Source: Roseiarcus sp963833955 (GTDB lineage Bacteria > Pseudomonadota > Alphaproteobacteria > Rhizobiales > Beijerinckiaceae). From it: 64,000 nt of DNA. How positions within the stretch are numbered: the first letter of the stretch is position 1; every line of letters starts with the position of its first letter. Positions 29,539 to 37,965 of this stretch are shown piece by piece. Where the stretch lies: positions 1-64,000 of the forward strand of contig CAWHZY010000012.1 of the NCBI GenBank assembly GCA_963833955.1. The letters are read 5' to 3'. A model generated the notes under the pieces. That model did no database searches, was not told the origin of the DNA, and saw only the letters and a list, made by a program, of their open reading frames with translations. The position numbers and the translations under genes are program-made.

Positions 29539-30102
29539 TTACGGCAAAAGCAGCCGCGCGAAGCGCTTTAGCAGCCCGTTCACATAGTCGGGCGAGGGCT
29601 CGCCGTTCGCGAACAGGATGCGGTAGCAGATCGGGGCGATCAGGATGTCGATCGCCTCGTCGACCGAGAATCCGGCCTCGCCGCGCTTGAGGGCGCGGCT
29701 GTTGAGGGTTTGCAGGTGATGGGTCGTGTAGGCGCAACAGCGCGCGGCGGCGACGTCGGAATCTGTCTCGGCCAGCACGTCGCGCATCAACGCCCGGCCG
29801 ACGGGAGAGCCCATTTCCTCCGCATATTGCATGACGAAGGCGCTGAGGTCGCCCGCAAGCGAGCCTGTGTCGTCCGGGTCGGCGATCGGGCGCAGCCGTT
29901 CGGCGGCGGCATCGGCCAGCAATTGCGCGAGGTCGCCCCAGCGCCGATAGACGGTCGAGGGCGTCACGCCCGCCCGCTCGGCGATCATCGGCACGTTGAT
30001 CTCGCTCCGGCCGACTTCGCTGAGCAGGGCCTGCGTCGCCGCGTGAACCGCCTCCTGAATGCGGGCGCTCCGGCCGCCCTGTCGAACCATTTCGCGCGCC
30101 AT
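29539..30102 (-). CDS. TetR/AcrR-family transcriptional regulator
   Basis: 187 residues. An N-terminal helix-turn-helix is clear (INVPMIAERAGVTPSTVYRRWG, about residues 35-56), followed by the variable ligand-binding C-terminal domain (TetR_C_11-like: MLA-type helices, FVMQYAEEMGSPVGRALMRD). It is divergent from the MFS transporter gene with 105 bases between, the standard arrangement for a repressor of an efflux pump. An inverted repeat in the gap (30144-30187) is a candidate operator. The inducer is unknown. Confidence 0.93.
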   Translation of the reverse strand: MAREMVRQGGRSARIQEAVHAATQALLSEVGRSEINVPMIAERAGVTPSTVYRRWGDLAQLLADAAAERLRPIADPDDTGSLAGDLSAFVMQYAEEMGSPVGRALMRDVLAETDSDVAAARCCAYTTHHLQTLNSRALKRGEAGFSVDEAIDILIAPICYRILFANGEPSPDYVNGLLKRFARLLLP

Positions 30103-30143
30103 TCGCGTTCCTCGACAAAATCTCGCGCCGCTTAAAGCAAAGA

Positions 30144-30187
30144 TATTGCATTAAGCCGCCGCCATGCTATCTACCTCTAACGCAATA
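30144..30187. promoter_or_regulatory. Candidate TetR-type operator
   Basis: TATTGCATTA (30144-30153) and TAACGCAATA (30178-30187) are inverted copies matching at 9 of 10 positions, 24 bases apart, in the gap between the divergent regulator and transporter genes. The arms could be two half sites or two operators. The role is inferred from position and symmetry. Confidence 0.45.
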
Positions 30188-30207
30188 ATTTAGCTTTAGG
30201 CTCAAAA

Positions 30208-31405
30208 ATGTCCACTGCATGCGTCTCGGTCCCTGCTCGGCCGGCTTCGACGTCAATCACCGCCATCTACGCGACAGCTGACGGCGATCACCTTCTCGGC
30301 GGTCTCTGCCGCGCCGACGCCGATCTACCGATTCTATCGTGAGGCGCTGGGCCTGACCCCGTTCACGATCACGCTCATCTTCGCTGCCTATTCCTTCACG
30401 ATGATCGCGGCTTTTCTGACGATCGCGCGGCTGTCGGATTATGTCGGCCGCAAGCCGATGATTGTCGCTGGCGCTTGGGCTCAACGCGGTCGCGCTTCTC
30501 CTGTTCTTCGTCGGCTGAATCCGCCGGAACGCTCATCCTTGCGCGCGCCGTGCAGGGGATCGCGACGGGCGTTGCGCTGGCGACGCTTGGCGCGCTCCTT
30601 GCCGATACGGCGCCGCAATGGGCGGCGACGCTCAACAGCGTGACCGCGTTCATGGGTCTCGCGCTCGGCGCGCTCATCTCGGGCGCGTTCGTCACCTTTG
30701 CGCCCTGGCCGACGCATCTGGTCTATGCCGTGCTGCTCGGGGTGACGCTCGCCGAGATGGTCATGCTCGGCTGGATCGTCGAAACGACGTCGCGAAAGGC
30801 CGGCGCCTGGAGCGGAATGAAGCCTAAACTGACGGTGCCGAAAGCCGCGGCCGCCGCGATGGCGCGCCTTTTCCCGCTCACCCTCTCCGCCTGGGCGCTC
30901 GGCGGATTCTATCTCTCGCTGATGCCCTCGCTCGTGATCGAGGCGACCGGGATCCGCTCGCCTCTCGTCGGCGCCGCCGTCGTCTCGGCGCTGATGGTCT
31001 CCGGCGGCCTTTCATCGTTGGCGACGCGCGCCTTCGACGCCGGCGAAGACGGTGCGCGCCTCGGCGGCGTTGCTCGCAATTGGCGTCGTCCTCACCCTGT
31101 TCGCCATTGCGGCCGGCTCGCCGGTCGCCATGGTCTTCGGAACGATCGTCGCGGGCTTGGGCTTCGGCGCATCCTACGGGGCGTCGCTGCGCGTGCTCCT
31201 GCCGCTCGCCTCCGCCCATGAGCGGGCCGGGCTGCTTTCGGCCTATTTCGTCGAGAGCTATCTCGCCTTCGCGCTCGCGGCCATCGCGGCCGGCCTTGCC
31301 GCGCCCCGGTTCGGGCTCCTTACGACCGCGCTCTTCTACGGCTCGGCGCTTGCGCTGAGCGCCCTTGTGACGCTCGCCGTCGAGACGCTTGCCGCGCGTC
31401 GATGA
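30208..31405 (+). CDS. Major facilitator superfamily transporter (four frameshifts)
   Basis: Four single-base insertions must be removed to read it: just after the ATG, near 30465-30471, near 30515 and near 31045. The joined protein (about 397 residues) has the loop 2-3 motif RLSDYVGRKPMIVAG, then LGLNAVALLLFFV, GTLILARAVQGIATGVALA, twelve-helix hydrophobicity and the end GSALALSALVTLAVETLAAR. The motif and neighbouring TetR gene suggest drug or metabolite efflux at the inner membrane. As an accessory gene it could be a real pseudogene, but the same indel style occurs in essential genes of this window. Confidence 0.8.
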
Positions 31406-31409
31406 ACGC

Positions 31410-32249
31410 TCAGCCGGCCCGACGCCAGGGGGTCAGAAGCTGCTCGATCTTGCCGACGACAAAGGTCAGCACCAGGGCAAGCGTGATGGTGCCGACGAGG
31501 GACGCGAAGACCTTCGGGATCGCGTAGAGCGATCCGGCCTGGAAGATGGCGTGGCCAAGCCCGACGTATGAGGACATGAACTCGCCGACGATGGCGCCGA
31601 TCAGCGCGAACCCGACGGTCAGCTTGAGCCCGGCGAAAATGTCGGTGAGGCTCGCCGGGACGACGAGCTTGGAGAAGATTTGCGGCTTCCGCGCGCCAAG
31701 CGTGCGCAGGAGATTGATCTGGTCCGGATCGACCCCGATCGCGCCCTTGTAGGAGGTGACGAGGGCGACCACCACCACCGAGAGGGTCGACATGGCGATC
31801 TTGGAGGCGAGGCCGGTGCCGAACCAGATGATGATGATCGGGGCGAGCGCGATGATGGGGATGGAGCCGATCGCAATCACGAACGGCTGAACCACGCGCG
31901 AGACGAACAGCGAATACCATAGCGACAGGCCGACAAGGGTCCCGATCAGATTGCCGATCAGGAAGCCCAACACGGTCTCGAGCCCCGTCACGCTGATGTC
32001 GCGCAGGAGGCTGCCGTCAAGGATCATCTTCCAGAGGAAGCTCCCGATCGCGGACGGCGAGCCGAACATGAAGGCCGACTGCTTGCTTTTTCCCGCCTCG
32101 AATTCCCAGAAGGCCAGAAACGCGATCAGGATCAAAGCCTGGACCAGGAGCACCAGGGCGTGTCGGCGAAAGCGCCGAGCCCTGAGCGAGCTCGGCAAGG
32201 GCGCCGTCACGACGGCGATGGACGGGTCGCGATCGGTTACCGCCGTCAT
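31410..32249 (-). CDS. NitT/TauT-type ABC transporter permease
   Basis: An inner-membrane permease of the SsuC/TauC class. Six hydrophobic segments are seen, and the EAA-loop region is TLGARKPQIFSKLVVPASLTDIF, followed by GFALIGAIVGEFMSSYVGLG. I chose the ATG at 32249, just past the ATPase stop, because earlier starts (32279, 32306, TTG 32315) overlap the ATPase end. Last gene of a binding protein-ATPase-permease operon. Likely substrates of the class are sulfonates, nitrate/cyanate, pyrimidine precursors or similar; none can be chosen. Confidence 0.9.
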   Translation of the reverse strand: MTAVTDRDPSIAVVTAPLPSSLRARRFRRHALVLLVQALILIAFLAFWEFEAGKSKQSAFMFGSPSAIGSFLWKMILDGSLLRDISVTGLETVLGFLIGNLIGTLVGLSLWYSLFVSRVVQPFVIAIGSIPIIALAPIIIIWFGTGLASKIAMSTLSVVVVALVTSYKGAIGVDPDQINLLRTLGARKPQIFSKLVVPASLTDIFAGLKLTVGFALIGAIVGEFMSSYVGLGHAIFQAGSLYAIPKVFASLVGTITLALVLTFVVGKIEQLLTPWRRAG

Positions 32250-32262
32250 CCCCGGGCCCCGG

Positions 32263-33102
32263 TCAAGCACGGCCGACATCGAGGTCGGACCAGATCTGTC
32301 GGACATAGTCGCCAAAGCCTGCGCTTTCCCGCGCCGCGATCATGTCGGCGGGAGCCCCGTCGAGCTCGATGTCGTAAGCCGCCTTGAGCCGGGTCGGACG
32401 ATGGGTCAGCACCAGAACGCGATCGGCCATCGACACCGCTTCCTCGATGTCGTGGGTTATCAGGAGAACAGATTTTCCGCTGTCGCGGACAAGATTGACG
32501 GTGTCGCTCTCGATCAGGAGCTTGGTCTGGAAATCGAGCGCCGCGAAGGGCTCGTCGAGAAGAAGGACGTCAGGGTCGTTGACCAGGGTGCGGGCAAGCG
32601 CCACGCGCTGGCGCATGCCCCCCGATAGGGTCGAAGGATAATTGTCGGCGAAGCCGTTGAGGCCCAACTGGTCTAGAAGAGCGCGCGCCCGCTCATTGGC
32701 TTCGGCGTTGGGCACGCGCCGGATTTCCATGCCGAGCTTGACGTTGGCGATCGCGGTCCGCCACGGCAGCAACAGATCCTTCTGAAGCATGTAGCCGACA
32801 TTGGCGGACCGAATTCCGCGCGCGCCGAGCTTTTGGCCATGCCAGCGAACTTCGCCCGCGTCTGGCGGAATGAGTCCGCAGACCACGTTCAGGAGCGTGG
32901 TCTTTCCGCATCCTGACGGTCCCACAATGGCGACGATCTCGCCCTTGCCAAGCACAAAGCTGAGATCGCCCACCACGGGCGTTATTTTGTCGGCCGTGAA
33001 AAAGCTTTTGGCGATGTTCTCGACAGCGAGAGGCGGCGGCTCTTGGGTCAGAGATCCGTCGAAGACCGCGCCTGCGCCGCGAGCGATCGGCGTTTGCATC
33101 AA
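32263..33102 (-). CDS. NitT/TauT-type ABC transporter ATP-binding protein
   Basis: 279 residues with one ABC domain: Walker A GPSGCGKTTLLNVV, signature LSGGMRQRVALARTL, Walker B DVLLLDEPFAALD and switch His in LLITHDIEEA. SsuB/TauB-like. It overlaps the upstream binding-protein gene by 4 bases (ATGA type), and its stop lies just before the chosen permease start, so the operon is tightly coupled. Confidence 0.95.
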   Translation of the reverse strand: MMQTPIARGAGAVFDGSLTQEPPPLAVENIAKSFFTADKITPVVGDLSFVLGKGEIVAIVGPSGCGKTTLLNVVCGLIPPDAGEVRWHGQKLGARGIRSANVGYMLQKDLLLPWRTAIANVKLGMEIRRVPNAEANERARALLDQLGLNGFADNYPSTLSGGMRQRVALARTLVNDPDVLLLDEPFAALDFQTKLLIESDTVNLVRDSGKSVLLITHDIEEAVSMADRVLVLTHRPTRLKAAYDIELDGAPADMIAARESAGFGDYVRQIWSDLDVGRA

Positions 33103-34121
33103 CCCGCTAACTTGACCGCCTTGTCGGCGAAGGAATTGTCGATCACCTGGTCGAACGAGATGGTCCCTTTGATGTTGCCGAGATATTTCTGCATGTCCAT
33201 GAGCGCCTTCCAGGCGTCGGGCTCGGTCACCACGGTCTGAGCCGGAATCTTGTATTGAATCTCGGCGTCGATGGCCGCATCCACGACCTCGCCGGGCAGA
33301 TCAGGGAACTCGAGCCTCGCCACCTGCTTCGCATAGGCCGGATCCCCGTAGGTTTTGCGGCCGGCTTCCTCGAACGACGTGACGAGCGCCTGCACCATGT
33401 CGGGGTCTTTCGCAATGGTCGTCGGCAGGACCATGATGCCGGTATTGCAGAATGGCCCCACATAGTTCGAGAAGTCGAAGACGACCTTCGCGCCCTGGGC
33501 GACGGCCTGGGACACGCCCGGCTGGTAGGCGATGGCGATATCGGCCTGGCCCGCCAGCATGGCGGCGATCTCGGTCCCGGGACTGACGGCCACGATCGTC
33601 GCGTCGTCGCCGAGCTTCATGCCGTTGCTCTCGATCAGACGCTTGGTGACGCTGAAATTGGTGTTGGGTTCGGGCGAGGTCGCGATCTTCATGCCCTTGA
33701 ACTTCTTCGGATCGGTGAAGGGCTCGACGGTCTTCGAGACGGCGAAATAATGAGCGCGCTGCACGACCGTGCCGACAACCATGCCGGGGCCGCCATTCTC
33801 GCGCGAGATCACCGCCATGGTGGCGTCGCCGATGGCGAAATCCGCCGAGCCGCCAAGCACCGCCGCGAAGGTCTGCGTATCGCCGCCCGCGGCGCTCACC
33901 TGCATGTCGAGGCCATTTTTCTTGAAGATATCGGAATGCATGCCGACATAGAGATTGATATAGCCGAGGTTGTGAACCGCTTCGCTGAACCGCACGGTTT
34001 TCAAGTCGGCGGCAAGCGCTCGCCTGCCCACAAACGACAGCGCCGCGCCGCCGAGCGCCGCGCTGGCAGTCCCCTTGAGGAAAGTGCGGCGGCTTGAATT
34101 TTTCAACGCATCGCGGATCAT
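33099..34121 (-). CDS. NMT1-like periplasmic binding protein with Tat signal
   Basis: 340 residues. A classical twin-arginine signal (SRRTFLKG) is followed by a hydrophobic run and ALA cleavage site near residue 38. The mature domain is of the NMT1/SsuA/THI5-like type: VRFSEAVHNLGYINLYVGMH, GGSADFAIGDATMAVI and AMLAGQADIAIAYQPG. First gene of the operon with the ATPase and permease. Export by Tat suggests that it folds or binds a ligand before export, unusual but known for this family. Ligand unknown. Confidence 0.92.
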   Translation of the reverse strand: MIRDALKNSSRRTFLKGTASAALGGAALSFVGRRALAADLKTVRFSEAVHNLGYINLYVGMHSDIFKKNGLDMQVSAAGGDTQTFAAVLGGSADFAIGDATMAVISRENGGPGMVVGTVVQRAHYFAVSKTVEPFTDPKKFKGMKIATSPEPNTNFSVTKRLIESNGMKLGDDATIVAVSPGTEIAAMLAGQADIAIAYQPGVSQAVAQGAKVVFDFSNYVGPFCNTGIMVLPTTIAKDPDMVQALVTSFEEAGRKTYGDPAYAKQVARLEFPDLPGEVVDAAIDAEIQYKIPAQTVVTEPDAWKALMDMQKYLGNIKGTISFDQVIDNSFADKAVKLAG

Positions 34122-34638
34122 CGTCGAACTCCCGTGTCGAACAAACAGGCCCTCGGATGGGGCCTGTCGACGAGGATTTTCCGTGTGATCGGGAGATCGT
34201 ACAAGCGCGTTTGTTAGGCCGCCTTTGCCTAAATCGTTCGCAGAAAGAAGCGTCTGGAATGGCGTCGGCGGGGCGAAGAATGGGCGCTCGATGAGCCTGA
34301 TGAAGCGCTGTCGAGAAGGCGCTCACCTGCCTGCAAACGAAAGAATTGGCCAGGCGCGCTTCGAAACCGGGAGAGGTCGGCGATGTGATCATCTGCAGCG
34401 ACCTCGTGAGAGGGCTTGGAGGTCGTCGCCTGGAATGGCGCCCGTGCACAATTTTGCTGCAACGGGCCGCTCGCTTCTTCATGATCACGGAGCCGTGATC
34501 CGGGCCCCCGACTGCGACCTCGCCGGTCAGCGGTTTTTCAAGGACGCCGACATTTACTTTGCGCGCGTTTCGCTCGACACTATCGCCGAACGGATCGACC
34601 CCGCGGGCCGATCCGAAATGTCCAAAATGGAGGGGGAT
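34122..34638. other. Divergent intergenic region with leader hairpin
   Basis: About 515 bases between the divergent NMT1-type operon and the esterase gene. ACAGGCCC (34145-34152) and GGGCCTGT (34160-34167) form an 8-bp perfect stem with a 7-base loop, 24-46 bases upstream of the binding-protein start on -, so it would lie in that leader mRNA. An open + frame runs through much of the gap in phase with the esterase but lacks a ribosome site and any recognisable domain. I see no other gene. Confidence 0.45.
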
Positions 34639-36276
34639 ATGTCTGAGGAAGGCGCGAGGCGGGTTCGTTTTTTGCCTAAGCGCTCCCTGTGCGCCGCCGT
34701 CTCCTTGGCGGCGCTTGTCTGCGCGGCGCCGGCTTTTGCCGCCTCGTGCGAGGACTTGGCGAGCCTCAAGCTTACCGACACCACGATCGAGACGGCGGAA
34801 ACGATTCCGGCCGGCGACTATACGACGCCCGACAAGGTCACCCGCAAGGGCATGCCGGCGTTCTGCCGCGTGACCGCCTCCGTCAAGGGCGCGCCGGACT
34901 CCGACATCCGCATCGAGATGTGGCTGCCGAAAGAGGGATGGACCGGCGTCTTCCATAGCAACGGCAACGGCGGTTACGGCGGCATATTCGATCTCGGCTA
35001 TCCAGGCATGGAGGCGGCGGTCAAGCGCGGCTACGCCTCCGCCAACACCGACATGGGAACGGCGCCGTCAAATCCTCTGAACGGCGATCCGCTCATCGGC
35101 CATCCCCAGAAATGGAAGGACTGGGGAAGCCTTTCGACCCATGTGATGACGGTCGTCGGCAAGGATATCGCCAAGGCTTTCTATGGCGAAGCGCCGAAAC
35201 ATTCCTATTACACCGGCTGCTCGACCGGCGGCCAGCAGGGGCTCATCGAAGCGGAATATTATCCCGACGACTACGACGGCGTTCTTATCGGCGCCCCGGT
35301 CGTGAGCCGCACCTGGGGGCACGCCGCCGTCGCGTGGGACTATATCGCCGCCAATCTCGAGCCAGGGCACAAGCTCTCGGACGCGAAGCTCACGCTCCTC
35401 CACAAAGCGGCCGTCGCGGCCTGCAACGCCAAGGGCAACGGGCTCAAGTCGGATCCGTTCATCGCCGATCCCGCGGCTTGCGATTTCGATCCCGCCTCGC
35501 TGACGTGTCAGGCTGGCGATGCGCCCGATTGCCTGACTGCCGGCGAGGTCGCGACCGCGAAAGCCTTCTATTCCGGTCCCGAGGACCACGGAGGCAAGAC
35601 CGTCTATTATGGCTGGCCGCCGGGCAGCGAGCTCGGACCCCTCAACTGGGCGTTCCTGGAAGCGCCCTCCAATGCGCCGGGCGAGCCGTCGTTCGATGGC
35701 CTCTTTAAATGGGCTTTGGGCAGCGACTGGGACTGGCGCAAGTTCGATCTCGATCGCGACATGCCCAAGGTCGACGCCGAGCTCGGGCCGGTCCTGAACG
35801 GCGCCGCGACCGGCGATCTCAGCCAATTCAAGGCGCGCGGCGGCAAGCTTCTCATCTTCCAGGGCTGGGCCGATCCGATCGTCGCGCCCGATCAGACCAT
35901 CGCTCTGTACAAGGGGCTCAGCGACAAGTTCGGCGGCGATCAGGAGACGCAGAAGTTCGCGCGGCTGTTCATGGCGGCGGGCGCTGGGCACTGCGGCCTC
36001 GGCGGCGGCCTCAACAGCTTCCATTCCGCCAATTTCGGCGCGCCGAGCCCGCCGTCGGAAGATGCCGACCACGACCTGTTCACGGCGCTCGCCCGCTGGG
36101 TCGAAGACGGCGCCGCTCCGCGCCATGTCATCGCGACGAGCTACGTCGACAACGACGCCTCGAAGGGAATCGCGATGCAGCGCCCGCTTTGCCCCCACCC
36201 GCAAAAAGCGTGGTACAACGGCGGCGGCGACCCAAACATCGCGGCCAATTACACCTGCGCCATCGAACATAAATAG
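34639..36276 (+). CDS. Tannase/feruloyl esterase family hydrolase
   Basis: A 545-residue exported serine esterase. The start at 34639 has GGAGG 5 bases upstream, and a signal peptide follows (AVSLAALVCAAPAFA). The nucleophile Ser195 lies in the family motif GCSTGGQQG, preceded by YASANTDMG; the acid is likely Asp in GWADPIVAP and His451 is in AGHCGLGGG. Paired cysteines flank the catalytic residues as in fungal feruloyl esterase B/tannases. The family hydrolyses esters of aromatic acids (gallate, ferulate, MHET-like). The next gene, 32 bases on, is a Liv-type binding protein, which suggests that an aromatic product is then captured for uptake. Confidence 0.93.
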   Translation: MSEEGARRVRFLPKRSLCAAVSLAALVCAAPAFAASCEDLASLKLTDTTIETAETIPAGDYTTPDKVTRKGMPAFCRVTASVKGAPDSDIRIEMWLPKEGWTGVFHSNGNGGYGGIFDLGYPGMEAAVKRGYASANTDMGTAPSNPLNGDPLIGHPQKWKDWGSLSTHVMTVVGKDIAKAFYGEAPKHSYYTGCSTGGQQGLIEAEYYPDDYDGVLIGAPVVSRTWGHAAVAWDYIAANLEPGHKLSDAKLTLLHKAAVAACNAKGNGLKSDPFIADPAACDFDPASLTCQAGDAPDCLTAGEVATAKAFYSGPEDHGGKTVYYGWPPGSELGPLNWAFLEAPSNAPGEPSFDGLFKWALGSDWDWRKFDLDRDMPKVDAELGPVLNGAATGDLSQFKARGGKLLIFQGWADPIVAPDQTIALYKGLSDKFGGDQETQKFARLFMAAGAGHCGLGGGLNSFHSANFGAPSPPSEDADHDLFTALARWVEDGAAPRHVIATSYVDNDASKGIAMQRPLCPHPQKAWYNGGGDPNIAANYTCAIEHK

Positions 36277-36308
36277 CCACGGGATCGGCTCGCCGGGAGG
36301 AACAAGCA

Positions 36309-37511
36309 ATGACTTTCATGAAATGGCTCGCGATGGTCTCAGCCACGCTTGTCCTGGCCGCGCCGCTCGCGGCGCGGGCGGCGGACAAAGTCGTCATCGG
36401 GGACATCGACGATTTGTCCGGAGTCTACGCCGACGTGAACGGCCCGAGAGCGGTCGAGGGGATCAAAATGGCGATCGCCGACTTCGGCGGCAGCGCGCTC
36501 GGCCAGCCGATCGAGTTCCTGACCGCGGACCACCAGAACAAGCCCGACATCGGCGCGAGCAAGTTCCGCGAATGGGCCGACACGAAGGGCCTCACAATGC
36601 TGCTCGGCGGCTCCAACACCGGCGTGAGCCTCGCCATGGCGCCGGTCGCCAAAGAGAGGAAGATCCCCTTCTTCGCGATCGGCGCCGCAGGCGCTTCGCT
36701 CACCGGCAAGGACTGCAACGCCTACATGGTCCATTACGGCTACGACACGACGGCGCTCGCCAACGGCACGGCCAAGACGATCCTCGGCCAGGGCGGCAAA
36801 TCCTGGTTTTTCATCACCGCCGACTACGCGTTCGGCACGCAGCTCCAGGGGGCGGCGACCAAGGTTGTCGAAGCGGGCGGCGGCAAGGTCGTCGGCGCGG
36901 TGAGAGTGCCGCTCTCGACCTCCGACTTCTCGTCCTATCTGTTGCAGGCGCAGGGTTCCGGGGCGCAGGTTTTCGGCCTCGCCAACGCCGGCGCCGATTT
37001 CAGCAATTCCCTCAAGGCCGCGCATGAGTTCGGCCTGACCAGCACGATGAAGCCCGCGGCGCTGCTCGCCTTCATTACCGACATTCACGCGCTCGGCCTC
37101 GAGACGGCGCAGGGCCTCATCCTGACCGCGGGCTGGTACTGGGACCTGAACGACAAGAGCCGCGCCTTCGGCAAGCGCTTCCTCGACAAGACCGGCGCCA
37201 TGCCGACCTTCAATCAGGCCGCCTATTATTCGGCGACCATGACCTATCTCAACGCGGTCAAGGCGGTCGGCTCGACGAATTCCGACAAGGTGATGGACGA
37301 GCTGCGCAAGACCAAAGTCGACGACATGTTCACGAACGACGGGATCATTCGCTCGGACGGATTGCTGCAGCATTCGATGTTCGTGATGCAGGTCAAGACG
37401 CCGGCCGAATCGAAGGGGCCGTGGGACTATTACAAGCTCGTGAGAACAATGTCCGGCGAAGAGGCCTACGGATCGCTCGCCAACTCGACCTGCCCGCTGG
37501 TCAAGAAATAG
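36309..37511 (+). CDS. Liv-type (branched-chain amino acid family) ABC substrate-binding protein
   Basis: 400 residues with a signal peptide (LVLAAPLAARA) and a Peripla_BP_6 domain starting KVVIGDIDDLSGVYADVNGP. AYMVHYGYDTTALANGTAKT and WFFITADYAFGTQLQ are typical. An AGGAAC site precedes the ATG. No Liv permease or ATPase genes are adjacent, so it is an orphan in this window. Members linked to feruloyl esterase-like genes often bind aromatic acids rather than amino acids. That assignment is inference from context. Confidence 0.92.
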   Translation: MTFMKWLAMVSATLVLAAPLAARAADKVVIGDIDDLSGVYADVNGPRAVEGIKMAIADFGGSALGQPIEFLTADHQNKPDIGASKFREWADTKGLTMLLGGSNTGVSLAMAPVAKERKIPFFAIGAAGASLTGKDCNAYMVHYGYDTTALANGTAKTILGQGGKSWFFITADYAFGTQLQGAATKVVEAGGGKVVGAVRVPLSTSDFSSYLLQAQGSGAQVFGLANAGADFSNSLKAAHEFGLTSTMKPAALLAFITDIHALGLETAQGLILTAGWYWDLNDKSRAFGKRFLDKTGAMPTFNQAAYYSATMTYLNAVKAVGSTNSDKVMDELRKTKVDDMFTNDGIIRSDGLLQHSMFVMQVKTPAESKGPWDYYKLVRTMSGEEAYGSLANSTCPLVKK

Positions 37512-37965
37512 CGGCGCGGGTCCGCGCCCGATGGGGCCGAGGCCCTCCGGAAACCACTGCCCAGCCGAAATAAACGCGCTTAAACGCCGCTAAACGATAA
37601 TAAACGTTAGTAAATTCGCTTTCATTTGCTGACGTTTATTTTTTCGAAATCGGGACTTTTCAATGGGTTACGGGCGATTCAAATAAAGAAATCCGCTGCT
37701 CCCGTTTCCCCGCCAGCACGCACCCAGGACCGACATTCCACCAACCCACACCGCCATTTCTCGCGCCCAAATGAAGTGAGACGAACGGAAAGTTTATACC
37801 ACAGATTCTTTTTTTCCGCAATCCAAGCGGCTCTATTTTTCGCCGACGCGTCGACGCGCCGCCGCGCCGCTCGCCGGCAGGGCGCTCCTATCGCGCGGTC
37901 GCTTAACTTTGCCGGATCGCTGCGCCACGATATACATGACGACATATAGCGGTCGGCGGGGGCGC
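37512..37965. other. Intergenic region upstream of the porin
   Basis: About 450 bases, AT-rich between 37570 and 37720 and again near 37790-37840. It holds the phased TAAACG array described separately. No convincing gene is present. Confidence 0.5.
37571..37638. repeat. Phased TAAACG array (10-bp period)
   Basis: TAAACG occurs at 37571, 37581, 37591 and 37601, exactly 10 bases apart, with a degenerate TAAATT at 37611 and an inverted copy CGTTTA at 37633-37638. One copy per helical turn places all sites on one DNA face, as in arrays bound cooperatively by a protein. It lies 60-127 bases after the binding-protein gene and about 330-395 bases before the porin start. The bound factor is unknown. 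Confidence 0.6.

Noticed and set aside
37571..37638. Replication-origin iterons
   Set aside because: Hexamers are short, no rep gene or DnaA boxes are near, and the flanking genes are ordinary chromosomal ones; a regulatory array is more plausible.
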